From NCBI GenBank assembly GCA_001783185.1, contig MFQY01000059.1, positions 1 to 38,587 on the forward strand: 38,587 nucleotides of DNA. Reading direction: 5' to 3'. Positions 18,990 to 27,619 of this stretch are shown piece by piece. Source of the stretch: Candidatus Magasanikbacteria bacterium RIFOXYC2_FULL_40_16 (GTDB taxonomy: Bacteria > Patescibacteriota > Patescibacteriia > Magasanikbacterales > UBA922). A program made the translations under genes and the position numbers. Below the pieces are notes generated by a model. It was not told where the DNA came from, ran no database searches, and saw only the letters and a program-made list of their open reading frames with translations. Position 1 is the first letter of the stretch, and every line of letters begins with the position of its first letter.

Positions 18990-20153
18990 ATGAACCAAAG
19001 AATAATTAGCGATCCTAAGGATCTAAAACGTTGCAGTCACTGTGTGATGCCGGAGACGCAAGAATCCATCAGTTTCAACAAGGATGATGTTTGCAGCACC
19101 TGCGGGCAAATTGAAGTAAAACACAAGGTTGATTGGGAAGCGCGCGATAAAAAATTCAGAGAATTGCTGGCGCAATACAAAGGCAAAGGAAATTACGATT
19201 GTATTGTTCCTTTTAGCGGGGGTAAAGATTCCACTTTTACGGTTTGGAAATTGGTGGTTGATTATGGAATGAAACCGTTGGTGGTGCGTTTTAATCACCA
19301 TCTTTTGCGTCCAAAGGTATTGGAAAACGCGGAAAAAACGATTAAGCGTTTGGGTGTGGGTTTTTTGGATTTCAGAGCTGATTGGCAGTTGATAAAAAAA
19401 TTAATGCGCGTTTCTTTGGAAAGAAAAGGCGATATACTGTGGTATCAACACACCGGCATTTTTTCTTTCCCGATGCACGCGGCGATTAAATTTGATATTC
19501 CGTTGATTATTTGGGGTGAGCCATCGGCCGAGTATGACAGTTATCATGATTACGATGAAGAAGAAGAAATGGATGAGAAATCTTTTAATACTTATGTCAA
19601 TTTGGGAATAACCGCCGAAGATATGCTGGGTTTTCTTAACGACCCGAATATCACGATGCAGGATTTGTGGTGTTATAGTTATCCGAAACGGGCTGATTTA
19701 CAAAAACTTGGCTGTCGGTCAACTTTTCTCGGCAATTATATGCCGTGGGATGTTAAAAAACAGGTGGAGATTATAAAACGCGAATTGGATTGGGAAGGCG
19801 ACGAAGTGGAAGGCGTGCCTCCGGAATATAATTATGAAAAGATAGAAGATATGATGCAGGGCGTGCAGGATTATTTGAAGTTTATAAAACGCGGTTACGG
19901 CCGTATGAGCCATTTGGCCTCAATTGATATTCGCAATGGCCGCTTGACCAGGGAGCAGGCGATGAAAATGGTGGAAGAATGGGAAGGAAAAAGACCGGCG
20001 AGTTTGGATGTTTTATTGAAATGGCTGAATATGAGCGAGGATGAATTTTATAATATCGTAAAACCGCTGGCCGTCAGTCCCTGGCAACATGACCCAAATA
20101 AAACCGCCAAAGGCAAAGAGTTGTGGGATCAGCCTTTGTGGAATAAAGATTAG
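18990..20153 (+). CDS. N-acetyl sugar amidotransferase 2 (WbpG/PseA/LegA-like, PP-loop)
   Basis: CSHCVMPETQESISF..CSTC; PP-loop IVPFSGGKDSTFT; LGNYMPWD; GYGRMSHLASIDIRNG. Confidence 0.93.
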   Translation: MNQRIISDPKDLKRCSHCVMPETQESISFNKDDVCSTCGQIEVKHKVDWEARDKKFRELLAQYKGKGNYDCIVPFSGGKDSTFTVWKLVVDYGMKPLVVRFNHHLLRPKVLENAEKTIKRLGVGFLDFRADWQLIKKLMRVSLERKGDILWYQHTGIFSFPMHAAIKFDIPLIIWGEPSAEYDSYHDYDEEEEMDEKSFNTYVNLGITAEDMLGFLNDPNITMQDLWCYSYPKRADLQKLGCRSTFLGNYMPWDVKKQVEIIKRELDWEGDEVEGVPPEYNYEKIEDMMQGVQDYLKFIKRGYGRMSHLASIDIRNGRLTREQAMKMVEEWEGKRPASLDVLLKWLNMSEDEFYNIVKPLAVSPWQHDPNKTAKGKELWDQPLWNKD

Positions 20154-20166
20154 TCTAGAAATAATT

Positions 20167-20925
20167 ATGTTAAAATATCGCATAATTCCGATTTTACTTT
20201 TGAAAAACGGCCGGATGGTTAAAACCATTCGTTTCGGTTCTTATCGCGATGTTGGAGACCCGATTAAAACTGCCAAAATTTACGATGCTCAACGCGCCGA
20301 TGAATTGATTTTTTTGGATATAGAAGCCAGCCGGGAAAAACGCGGGACTTTAATTGATGTCGTGAGAGAAGTTTCTAAGGAATGTTTTATGCCGTTTGGC
20401 GTCGGCGGAGGAATAAGAGATTTGGAAGATATTCGTCTGCTTTTGCGTGGCGGAGCCGACAAAGTCGTCATTAATACGATAGCGGTGGAAGACCCTGATT
20501 TTATAACCAAAGCGGCGGAGAAGTTTGGTAGTTCAACGATTGTGGTTTCTATTGATGTGAGAAAAAATAAAGACGGCCGATATGAAGTTTTTACAAATGG
20601 CGCCGGCAAAGCGACCGGGCTTGACCCTGTGGATTGGGCCAAGATCGCTGTTGAACGGGGCGCGGGCGAAATAATCATTACTGACGCGGATCGCGACGGA
20701 ACAATGGAGGGATTGAATATTCCACTGATACGCTCGGTAGCCGATTCAGTGAATGTGCCGGTAATCGCGGTGGGCGGAGTGGCAAATTTACAGGATTTCC
20801 AAAATGCTTTTACGGAAGGCGGAGCGCAAGCGGTTGGCGCCGGCAGTATTTTTCATTTTACCGATCAAAGCATAATTAAAACACGCCGTTATTTGTTCAA
20901 TGAAGGAATAAATGTCAGGCGATAA
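20167..20925 (+). CDS. HisF-like protein 2
   Basis: YRIIPILLLKNGRMVKTIRFGSYRDVGDPIKTAKIYDAQRADELIFLDIEAS, FGVGGGIRDLEDIRLLLRGGADKVVINTIAVEDP. Confidence 0.93.
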   Translation: MLKYRIIPILLLKNGRMVKTIRFGSYRDVGDPIKTAKIYDAQRADELIFLDIEASREKRGTLIDVVREVSKECFMPFGVGGGIRDLEDIRLLLRGGADKVVINTIAVEDPDFITKAAEKFGSSTIVVSIDVRKNKDGRYEVFTNGAGKATGLDPVDWAKIAVERGAGEIIITDADRDGTMEGLNIPLIRSVADSVNVPVIAVGGVANLQDFQNAFTEGGAQAVGAGSIFHFTDQSIIKTRRYLFNEGINVRR

Positions 20926-20934
20926 TTATTTTTT

Positions 20935-22011
20935 ATGGAATCGTTTATAATAAAGACACCAAAAGGAAACAGAAAAATCGGTCCGGGCGAGCCGTGTTTT
21001 ATCATCGCTGAGATGTCCGGCAATCATAATCACAGTTATGAAAAAGCGTTAAAGATAATTGACGCGGCGGTTGAAGCGGGAGTTGACGCGATTAAAATTC
21101 AGACATATACGGCGGACACCCTTACCATAGATTGCGATAAAGAATATTTTCAAGTAAAGGTAAATGACGCTTGGGCCGGTAATACACTATATAAATTGTA
21201 TGAGATGGCTTACACGCCGTGGGATTGGCAGCCGAAATTGAAAAAATACGCGGAAGAAAAAGGCGTTTTGCTTTTTTCCACGCCGTTTGATAATACGGCG
21301 GTCGATTTTTTGGAGGATATGGATATCAGCTTGTATAAAGTTGCTTCGTTTGAAACCGGGGATTTGGAACTTTTGCAAAAAATCGGCAGTACGAAAAAAC
21401 CAGTGATAATGTCGCGAGGTATGACCGGGTTAGAGGAGTTGGAATTAGCGATTAAGACCTTAAAAGATGCCGGCGCTCCGCAAGTGGCGGTATTGCATTG
21501 CGTCAGTTCATATCCGGCCACGCCCGAGCAAATGAATTTATCTATCATTCCGGATATTGCCAAGCGTTTTGAAATTATCTCCGGTTTATCAGACCATAGC
21601 ATGGACAGTTTGGGTGGAGTGGTGGTTCCGCTTATTTCCGTCGCTTTGGGCGCGTCAATTATTGAAAAGCATTTTACTTTAGACAGAAGCGAAGGCGGGC
21701 CGGACGCGGCTTTTTCTTTGGAACCAAAAGAAATGAAGCAGTTGGTTAAAGCTGTCCGCGACGCCGAAGCCGCGATTGGCCGGCCAAATTATGAAATCGG
21801 AAAAAAAGAAAGCGAGAATAAAGTTTTCAGACGCTCTATTTTTGTTATTAAAGATATAAAAGCGGGAGAAGAACTGACTAGGGAAAATATCAGGGTTATC
21901 CGTCCGGGGTATGGTTTGGAGCCAAAAGAATTGCCTGAAGTTTTGGGTAAAAAAGCAAAACAAAACATTGAGCGCGGAACGCCGCTATCTTGGGATTTGA
22001 TTGAGAACTAA
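20935..22011 (+). CDS. pseI: Pseudaminic acid synthase-like NeuB family protein with C-terminal SAF domain
   Basis: FIIAEMSGNHNHSYEKALKIIDAAVEAGVDAIKIQTYTADTLTID, AYTPWDWQPKLKKYAEEKGVLLFSTPFDNTAVDFLE, HFTLDRSEGGPDAAFSLEP; SAF tail RRSIFVIKDIKAGEELTRENI. Confidence 0.93.
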   Translation: MESFIIKTPKGNRKIGPGEPCFIIAEMSGNHNHSYEKALKIIDAAVEAGVDAIKIQTYTADTLTIDCDKEYFQVKVNDAWAGNTLYKLYEMAYTPWDWQPKLKKYAEEKGVLLFSTPFDNTAVDFLEDMDISLYKVASFETGDLELLQKIGSTKKPVIMSRGMTGLEELELAIKTLKDAGAPQVAVLHCVSSYPATPEQMNLSIIPDIAKRFEIISGLSDHSMDSLGGVVVPLISVALGASIIEKHFTLDRSEGGPDAAFSLEPKEMKQLVKAVRDAEAAIGRPNYEIGKKESENKVFRRSIFVIKDIKAGEELTRENIRVIRPGYGLEPKELPEVLGKKAKQNIERGTPLSWDLIEN

Positions 22012-22028
22012 AATCAAGAAATCAAATT

Positions 22029-22796
22029 ATGATTAAATACGGTTTAAAAATTTGGTCCAATAATATTGAACGATTTGATGAAATCGTTGAACGCCGCCGG
22101 CGCGGCGAGTTTGATTTTATTGAGGTCTACAGCAACAGCGATGTTGAACATAACTATGAAGATCTTAAAAAATTAAAAGATGTGCCGGTTTTGGGAATTC
22201 ATATTGGCAATTTAAACAGCGCCGGATTTCATAGTTTTTATTTGACTGAAAAACAAATCAAGCCGTGGCAAATGACAATTGATTTAGCGGATTTTTTTGA
22301 TGCGCCGAGAATTATTGTTCATCCCGCCGTGGAACACACGGAAGAAACATTTTGGGAGAATTTAGAGAAAATAAATGACGACAGAATTATCATTGAGAGT
22401 ATGCCCGCCATTAGTCCGTTAGGCGGGGGTGTGCGGAGATTCGGCGTTTCTTTTGAAGATTTAAAAAAAATAAGAGCCAAAAAAGAAATTTGTTTGGATA
22501 TTATAAAATTTATAAAGGCCTGTGCTTATCATAAAGTTGATTATAAAGATTATATTGAAAAAGCTTTGGATGAATTAAAACCGGTATATTTTCATATTTC
22601 CGGCGGTGATTATGATTCGCCGATTGATCAGCACGATAATATTTGGGATGGGAATTGCGATTGGAAATGGATAAGAGAAACTCTTGAAGAATATTCAAAA
22701 GAAAAAGATATATATTTGGTTTTTGAAACGCCGAAAGTTGGAGAGGATTTGAATAATGATATAAAAAATATAAATTATTTTAAAACTCATATTTAA
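22029..22796 (+). CDS. TIM-barrel sugar phosphate isomerase/epimerase-like protein
   Basis: VLGIHIGNLNSAGF, RIIVHPAVEHTEE, IIIESMP, YFHISGGDYDS, YLVFETPK resemble AP_endonuc_2-type barrels. Confidence 0.6.
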   Translation: MIKYGLKIWSNNIERFDEIVERRRRGEFDFIEVYSNSDVEHNYEDLKKLKDVPVLGIHIGNLNSAGFHSFYLTEKQIKPWQMTIDLADFFDAPRIIVHPAVEHTEETFWENLEKINDDRIIIESMPAISPLGGGVRRFGVSFEDLKKIRAKKEICLDIIKFIKACAYHKVDYKDYIEKALDELKPVYFHISGGDYDSPIDQHDNIWDGNCDWKWIRETLEEYSKEKDIYLVFETPKVGEDLNNDIKNINYFKTHI

Positions 22797-22875
22797 AATT
22801 ACTTTATTGTTGGATAATTCGGAAAGTTGGTATTTTAAATATGCCGAAGAAGTAAAAGGGGGGGAGAATAAAAAT

Positions 22876-23964
22876 ATGAAATTATTTGATAAAGACAATT
22901 TTTCACAACCGGAAGTTTCTGCCGGTAAGGCCGAAATCGCCAATGAACTTGTTTTGGATATTTTACAAAAATATTTTGCTGATTGCGAGATAAAGGAAAT
23001 TGTGAAGATAGGGGAAACAGCCCGACATTCGGAAAATTATAAAATCAGCGCGCTTTGCGCGGACGAGGAGAAAATTTTATTGCTCCGCAAGCATTTGACT
23101 TTGGAACCGGCGCAAATTGAATTTTATGGCCGGCTGGCGGAAGAGATAAATATGACCGGCGCGCCGGTCAGCGTTCCGCTGAAGACAGTGGATAAAGAAT
23201 TTTTAGTAAGAACCGAAGACGGCATTTTTCAAGTATTTGATTTTATAGACGGGAATTATTTTTTTCCGGACGAAGAGGCGTTTCGCGGCGCGGCCGAAGC
23301 GCTGGCTCAATTGCATATTTCATTTGATAAACTTGATGAACAGTGGCGGAAAGAGGTTGAAATTTTAAGCGGGCGGGGCGATATTTATTTTAATGTTATA
23401 AAAGAATACAGCGTTGAAGATTTTAAAGAGATTGAATCAATTATCGCGCGGAAGGACAATCAATCCGAAATTGACAGAGAAATTTTGGAGAGGATGCCGT
23501 CTTTGGTTGAAGCGGTATTGGAACAAAAAAAATATGAGAAGGGTATTGCCGGTTTACCTAAACAGATTATTCATTCCGATATGCATCCGCATAATTTACT
23601 TGTTAAAGAAAACCAAATAAAAGCGATTTTGGATTTGGGCGGGATGAGGGTAAGTCAGATAGCCAGGGATGTCGCTTTTGCCATTCATCGGTTAGGCAGA
23701 CAGTTCTTCGCGCAAAATATTTTGGATGTAAATAAAGAAGAAGGAAAAAGACTGGTTGGTTTGTTTATAAAAGAATATGAGCGCGTTTGGCCGCTTAGTT
23801 CGGAAGAAAAAGAATTGATGCCGATTTTGATTAAAGATGAATTTATTAGAAAGATTTTATTTGTGCTTAAGGGTGTTTATAAAGATAACAATCATGCTTG
23901 GGCGGATAATTTGCCGAAGTTCCTTGTAGCTATTGACGAAATCAACTTTTTATGGCTTAGTTAA
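22876..23964 (+). CDS. APH-family phosphotransferase (sugar/choline kinase-like)
   Basis: QIIHSDMHPHNLLVKENQIKAILDLGG (HxDxxxxN loop); ATG at 22876 preceded by a GGGGGAG RBS-like run. Confidence 0.8.
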   Translation: MKLFDKDNFSQPEVSAGKAEIANELVLDILQKYFADCEIKEIVKIGETARHSENYKISALCADEEKILLLRKHLTLEPAQIEFYGRLAEEINMTGAPVSVPLKTVDKEFLVRTEDGIFQVFDFIDGNYFFPDEEAFRGAAEALAQLHISFDKLDEQWRKEVEILSGRGDIYFNVIKEYSVEDFKEIESIIARKDNQSEIDREILERMPSLVEAVLEQKKYEKGIAGLPKQIIHSDMHPHNLLVKENQIKAILDLGGMRVSQIARDVAFAIHRLGRQFFAQNILDVNKEEGKRLVGLFIKEYERVWPLSSEEKELMPILIKDEFIRKILFVLKGVYKDNNHAWADNLPKFLVAIDEINFLWLS

Positions 23965-23983
23965 CAGTATAAATAATCATTTT

Positions 23984-25264
23984 ATGAATAAAAAAGAACA
24001 ATTAAAAGAGATAATGAAATATATCCCTTCCGGAGCGCAAACCTTGAGCAAGAACCCGACGCAATATGTGGTCGGAGTTACTCCGTTGACCATTGCTAAG
24101 GCTAAGGGGGTATATTTGTGGGATGAAGAAGGAAATAAATATCTGGATACTTTATTGGCTTTGGGGCCGATGATTTTTGGTTATGCCAACGAAAGAATTG
24201 ACAACGCGGTCAAGGCGCAAATTGACAAGGGCACGATTTTTTCTCTGCCATCGGAACATGAACTTGTTTTAGCCAAGCTTTTGCGGGAGGTAGTCCCGTG
24301 CGCGGAGATGAGTCGGTTTGTGATGGACGGCAACGAAGCCACTACCGGGGCGGTGCGTTTGGCGCGCCAGATTACCGGTCGGGACCATGTCGCCAAATGC
24401 GGTTATCACGGTTTTCAGGATTGGAGCATTTGCACGAAAAGCGGTCGGAACAGCGGAGTGCCTGAAGTGTTCAAAACTTTGACGCATGATTTTAAATACA
24501 ATGATATTGAGTCGCTGGAAAAGATTTTTAGCGATTACCCGGATAAAATTGCCGCGGTGATTTTAGAACCGGTTTCTTCTGAACCCCCGACAAATGATTT
24601 CTTGCAAAAAGTTCAGGAGACGGCGAAGAAACACGGCGCTTTGCTTATTTTTGATGAAATGGTGACCGGATTTCGCTGGGCGTTGGGCGGAGCGCAGGAG
24701 TATTTTAAGGTTACGCCGGACTTGGCTTGTTTCAGCAAAGCGGTTTCCAATGGCTATCCGCTGTCAATAATTTCCGGCAAGGAAGAATATATGAAGCGCA
24801 TGGATGAGATTTTTGTTTCTATGACTTTTGCCGGTTTTACTTTGGGGCTGGTGGCCGCGATTGAAACAATCAAGATGATGAGAGAATTCGGCGATGTGCA
24901 TGAACATATCCATAAATTGGGCGAAAGTCTGATAAACGGCGGTAATGAAATCGCCACGCAAAATAATCTACCAATTAAATTCAGCGGATATGGTCCGCAT
25001 CCGGTTATGACAATTAAAATAGAAGATGATTATACCAATCGTTTGTTAAAATCGTTTATTTATCAGGAAATGAATAAGGTCGGCATATTGTTTAGCGCTT
25101 CTATGATGGTGGGCTACGCGCATCAACAAGAACATATTGATTTTATTTTGCGAGAATTTAAAAAAATATGCGAGCAGTTGGCCGGGATTGAGGATTATAA
25201 AAAACTGGAAGCCAAGCTTGAGGGCGATGTGGCCGCTCCGCGCGCGGTAAGGATTGTTCAATAA
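23984..25264 (+). CDS. Class III PLP-dependent aminotransferase (glutamate-1-semialdehyde aminomutase-like)
   Basis: YLWDEEGNKYLDTLLALGPMIFGYA, FVMDGNEATTGAVRLARQITGRDHVAKCGYHGFQDW, LLIFDEMVTGFRWALGGAQEYF, DLACFSKAVSNGYPLS. Confidence 0.92.
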   Translation: MNKKEQLKEIMKYIPSGAQTLSKNPTQYVVGVTPLTIAKAKGVYLWDEEGNKYLDTLLALGPMIFGYANERIDNAVKAQIDKGTIFSLPSEHELVLAKLLREVVPCAEMSRFVMDGNEATTGAVRLARQITGRDHVAKCGYHGFQDWSICTKSGRNSGVPEVFKTLTHDFKYNDIESLEKIFSDYPDKIAAVILEPVSSEPPTNDFLQKVQETAKKHGALLIFDEMVTGFRWALGGAQEYFKVTPDLACFSKAVSNGYPLSIISGKEEYMKRMDEIFVSMTFAGFTLGLVAAIETIKMMREFGDVHEHIHKLGESLINGGNEIATQNNLPIKFSGYGPHPVMTIKIEDDYTNRLLKSFIYQEMNKVGILFSASMMVGYAHQQEHIDFILREFKKICEQLAGIEDYKKLEAKLEGDVAAPRAVRIVQ

Positions 25265-25274
25265 TATATATAGT

Positions 25275-25892
25275 ATGGAAAATAATATAAAAGCGATAAT
25301 ATTTGACTGGGGCGGGGTGTGCTGTTCGGAAGGCGAGCCGTTCGCTTCATTGGAATTGCAGGAAAAAATCGGCAAGCATCCGAATGATATCGCCGATGAT
25401 ATTAAAGATTTGTATTTTGATTTTTACCGCGGTAAATATTCTGAAGATGAATTTTGGAACGCGGTTATCAGTCATTTTAATTTGGAAAAAACAGATGGCT
25501 TGAATCCGGCCAGTCTAAGCGCGGCTTATCTTAATTCTTATGAACCGTGGCCGGATATTTTGGATGTGGCGAAAAAATTGCAAGCCAAATATAAAGTGGG
25601 GTTGCTGTCGGATTTGACAAAGGTGATGCGCGACCATATCAAAAAAGAGCATAATATTTCCGAGTATTTTCCGGTCGCGGTATATAGTTGCGATGATGAC
25701 GCCGGCAGGCTTAAAACGGATGGGCCGGAATTGTTTAATCTTATTTTGGGGAAAATGGCGGTTTTGCCGGAGGAGTGTTTGTTTATTGATAATTCCAAAA
25801 GTAAAATTGAAGCGGCAAAGAATGCCGGATTAAATACAATGCTGTTTGATAATAAAGAACAATTTTTTAAAGATATAGAAAAATATGAATAA
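25275..25892 (+). CDS. HAD-IA family hydrolase
   Basis: KAIIFDWGGVCCSEG, KVGLLSDLTK, GRLKTDGPELFNLIL, CLFIDNSKSKIEAAKNAGLNTMLF. Confidence 0.87.
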   Translation: MENNIKAIIFDWGGVCCSEGEPFASLELQEKIGKHPNDIADDIKDLYFDFYRGKYSEDEFWNAVISHFNLEKTDGLNPASLSAAYLNSYEPWPDILDVAKKLQAKYKVGLLSDLTKVMRDHIKKEHNISEYFPVAVYSCDDDAGRLKTDGPELFNLILGKMAVLPEECLFIDNSKSKIEAAKNAGLNTMLFDNKEQFFKDIEKYE

Positions 25893-26877
25893 TATATTGA
25901 TAATCGGCGGCGGATCAATCGGCAAACGCCATTTGCGCAATCTTTTAAAGCTGGGCGAGAAAAATATTTTTGCGGTTGAGCCGAATGAGGCCAGAGCGAG
26001 GGAAGAAATTGAAAAAGAATATAAGATTAAAACTTTCCGTTCAGTTGAGGAAGCGTTCGCGGAAGTTGATTTTAATATCGCTTTTATTTGCAATCCGTCT
26101 GTTTTTCATTTGGAGTCGGCGTTGTTTTGCGCGGACAAGGGCTGTCATCTGTTTGTGGAAAAGCCGTTATCAAACAGTATGGAAGGCGTGGATAAATTAT
26201 TGGATTTGGTGGAAGAAAAAGGCCTGATAACAATGTTGGGCAGTAATTGGAAGTTTCATCCTTTATTTAAAAAGATGAAGGAGTGGCTTGATAACGGAGA
26301 GATTGGCAAAGTGTTGTCCGCCCGCTGTCAGTTTGGTTCTTATCTGCCTGATTGGCATCCGTGGGAAGACTACAAACAAGGCTACAGCGCGAATAAAAAA
26401 CTGGGCGGAGGAGTTTTGTTGGAATCGCATGAGTTTGATTATATTACCTGGTTTTTAGGCAAGGCAAAAAAAATCGCCTGTTTCGCGGATAGAGTCGGCG
26501 ATATTACGGTGGATGTTGAAGATACGGCGGAAGTTATCTTGCAATTTGAGAACAAGGCTATTGGCGAAATCCATCTGGATTATTTGCAAAGATTTTATCA
26601 GCGTAATTTTGAATTTTTTGGCGAAAAGGGGACTATTATTTGGGATGTCAATAAAAATAACGCGGTCTTGCGGGTAAAAGATAAAGAGGATGATATTTTT
26701 GACAACCAAAAAGATTATGATATCAATGATATGTATATTGAAGAGGCGGAGCACTTTTTGGATTGCGTCAAAACCGGAAAGAAAACCATTACTGATTTTA
26801 AAGCGGGGGCCGAGATTTTGAAACTCATTTGCGCCGCCAAGGAATCAGCGGAAAATAAAACTGTAATATCTTTATGA
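25885..26877 (+). CDS. Gfo/Idh/MocA family oxidoreductase
   Basis: ILIIGGGSIGKRHLRNLLKLG, HLFVEKPLSNSMEGVDKLL, GGGVLLESHEFDYITWFLGKAKKIACF. Confidence 0.93.
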   Translation: MNNILIIGGGSIGKRHLRNLLKLGEKNIFAVEPNEARAREEIEKEYKIKTFRSVEEAFAEVDFNIAFICNPSVFHLESALFCADKGCHLFVEKPLSNSMEGVDKLLDLVEEKGLITMLGSNWKFHPLFKKMKEWLDNGEIGKVLSARCQFGSYLPDWHPWEDYKQGYSANKKLGGGVLLESHEFDYITWFLGKAKKIACFADRVGDITVDVEDTAEVILQFENKAIGEIHLDYLQRFYQRNFEFFGEKGTIIWDVNKNNAVLRVKDKEDDIFDNQKDYDINDMYIEEAEHFLDCVKTGKKTITDFKAGAEILKLICAAKESAENKTVISL

Positions 26878-27617
26878 AGACCGTTATTATCGTACAAGCT
26901 CGTATGGGTTCAACCCGTTTGCCAGGAAAAATGATGATGTCAATAAACGGTCGGCCGATGGTGGAATATGTTTTTGATAGAGTCGGTTTGTCTAAATTAG
27001 CTGATGAAGTTTGGCTGGCGACGACCGTAAGCGTTCAGGATGATGTTTTGGCACAATGGGCGGAAAAAAATAATATACATTATTTTCGTGGTAGCGAGGA
27101 TGATGTTTTGGACAGGTATTATCAGACAGCTAAACAAGCTGAAGCTGATATTGTCGCGCGCGTGACCGGGGATTGCCCGCTGGCTGATTATGAAGTGATT
27201 GACCAAGTGATTGCAGAATATAAAGAAGGCGGGTATGATTATGTTTCCAATGTGCATCCGCCCACTTATCCGGACGGTTTGGATATGGAAGTTTTTTCTT
27301 TTGAAGCTTTGGAAAAAGCATGGAAAGAAGCGAAATTGCCGTCGGAACGCGAACATGTTACGCCGTATATTTGGGAGAATCCGGATAAGTTTAAGATGAA
27401 AAATATCACGGCCGGTCAGGATTTTTCCGCCCAGCGTTGGACTCTGGACACAAAAGAGGATTTTGAATTGATTGAGAAAATTATTTTGGAATGTGATAGA
27501 ATAAATAGCAAATGCGGAATGGCGGAGATTTTGGAAATATTGGCGACGCATTCGGAGTGGTTGAAAATAAATGATAAATATGGCAGAAATGAGGGGTATA
27601 AAAAATCGGAAAAATAG
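26874..27617 (+). CDS. SpsF-like acylneuraminate cytidylyltransferase family protein
   Basis: TVIIVQARMGSTRLPGKMMMSINGRPMVEYV, EDDVLDRYYQTAKQAEADIVARVTGDCPL, PDGLDMEVFSFEALEKAW, RWTLDTKEDFELI. Confidence 0.93.
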   Translation: MKTVIIVQARMGSTRLPGKMMMSINGRPMVEYVFDRVGLSKLADEVWLATTVSVQDDVLAQWAEKNNIHYFRGSEDDVLDRYYQTAKQAEADIVARVTGDCPLADYEVIDQVIAEYKEGGYDYVSNVHPPTYPDGLDMEVFSFEALEKAWKEAKLPSEREHVTPYIWENPDKFKMKNITAGQDFSAQRWTLDTKEDFELIEKIILECDRINSKCGMAEILEILATHSEWLKINDKYGRNEGYKKSEK

Positions 27618-27619
27618 AT

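Noticed and set aside
16377-20925. HisH/HisF genes as part of a histidine biosynthesis operon
   Set aside because: No other his genes are visible, both HisF-like proteins lack Asp11, and the genes are interleaved with PP-loop sugar amidotransferases.
23984-25264. Glutamate-1-semialdehyde aminomutase for tetrapyrrole synthesis
   Set aside because: No other heme/tetrapyrrole genes nearby; context is sugar biosynthesis, so only the class-III aminotransferase fold is claimed.
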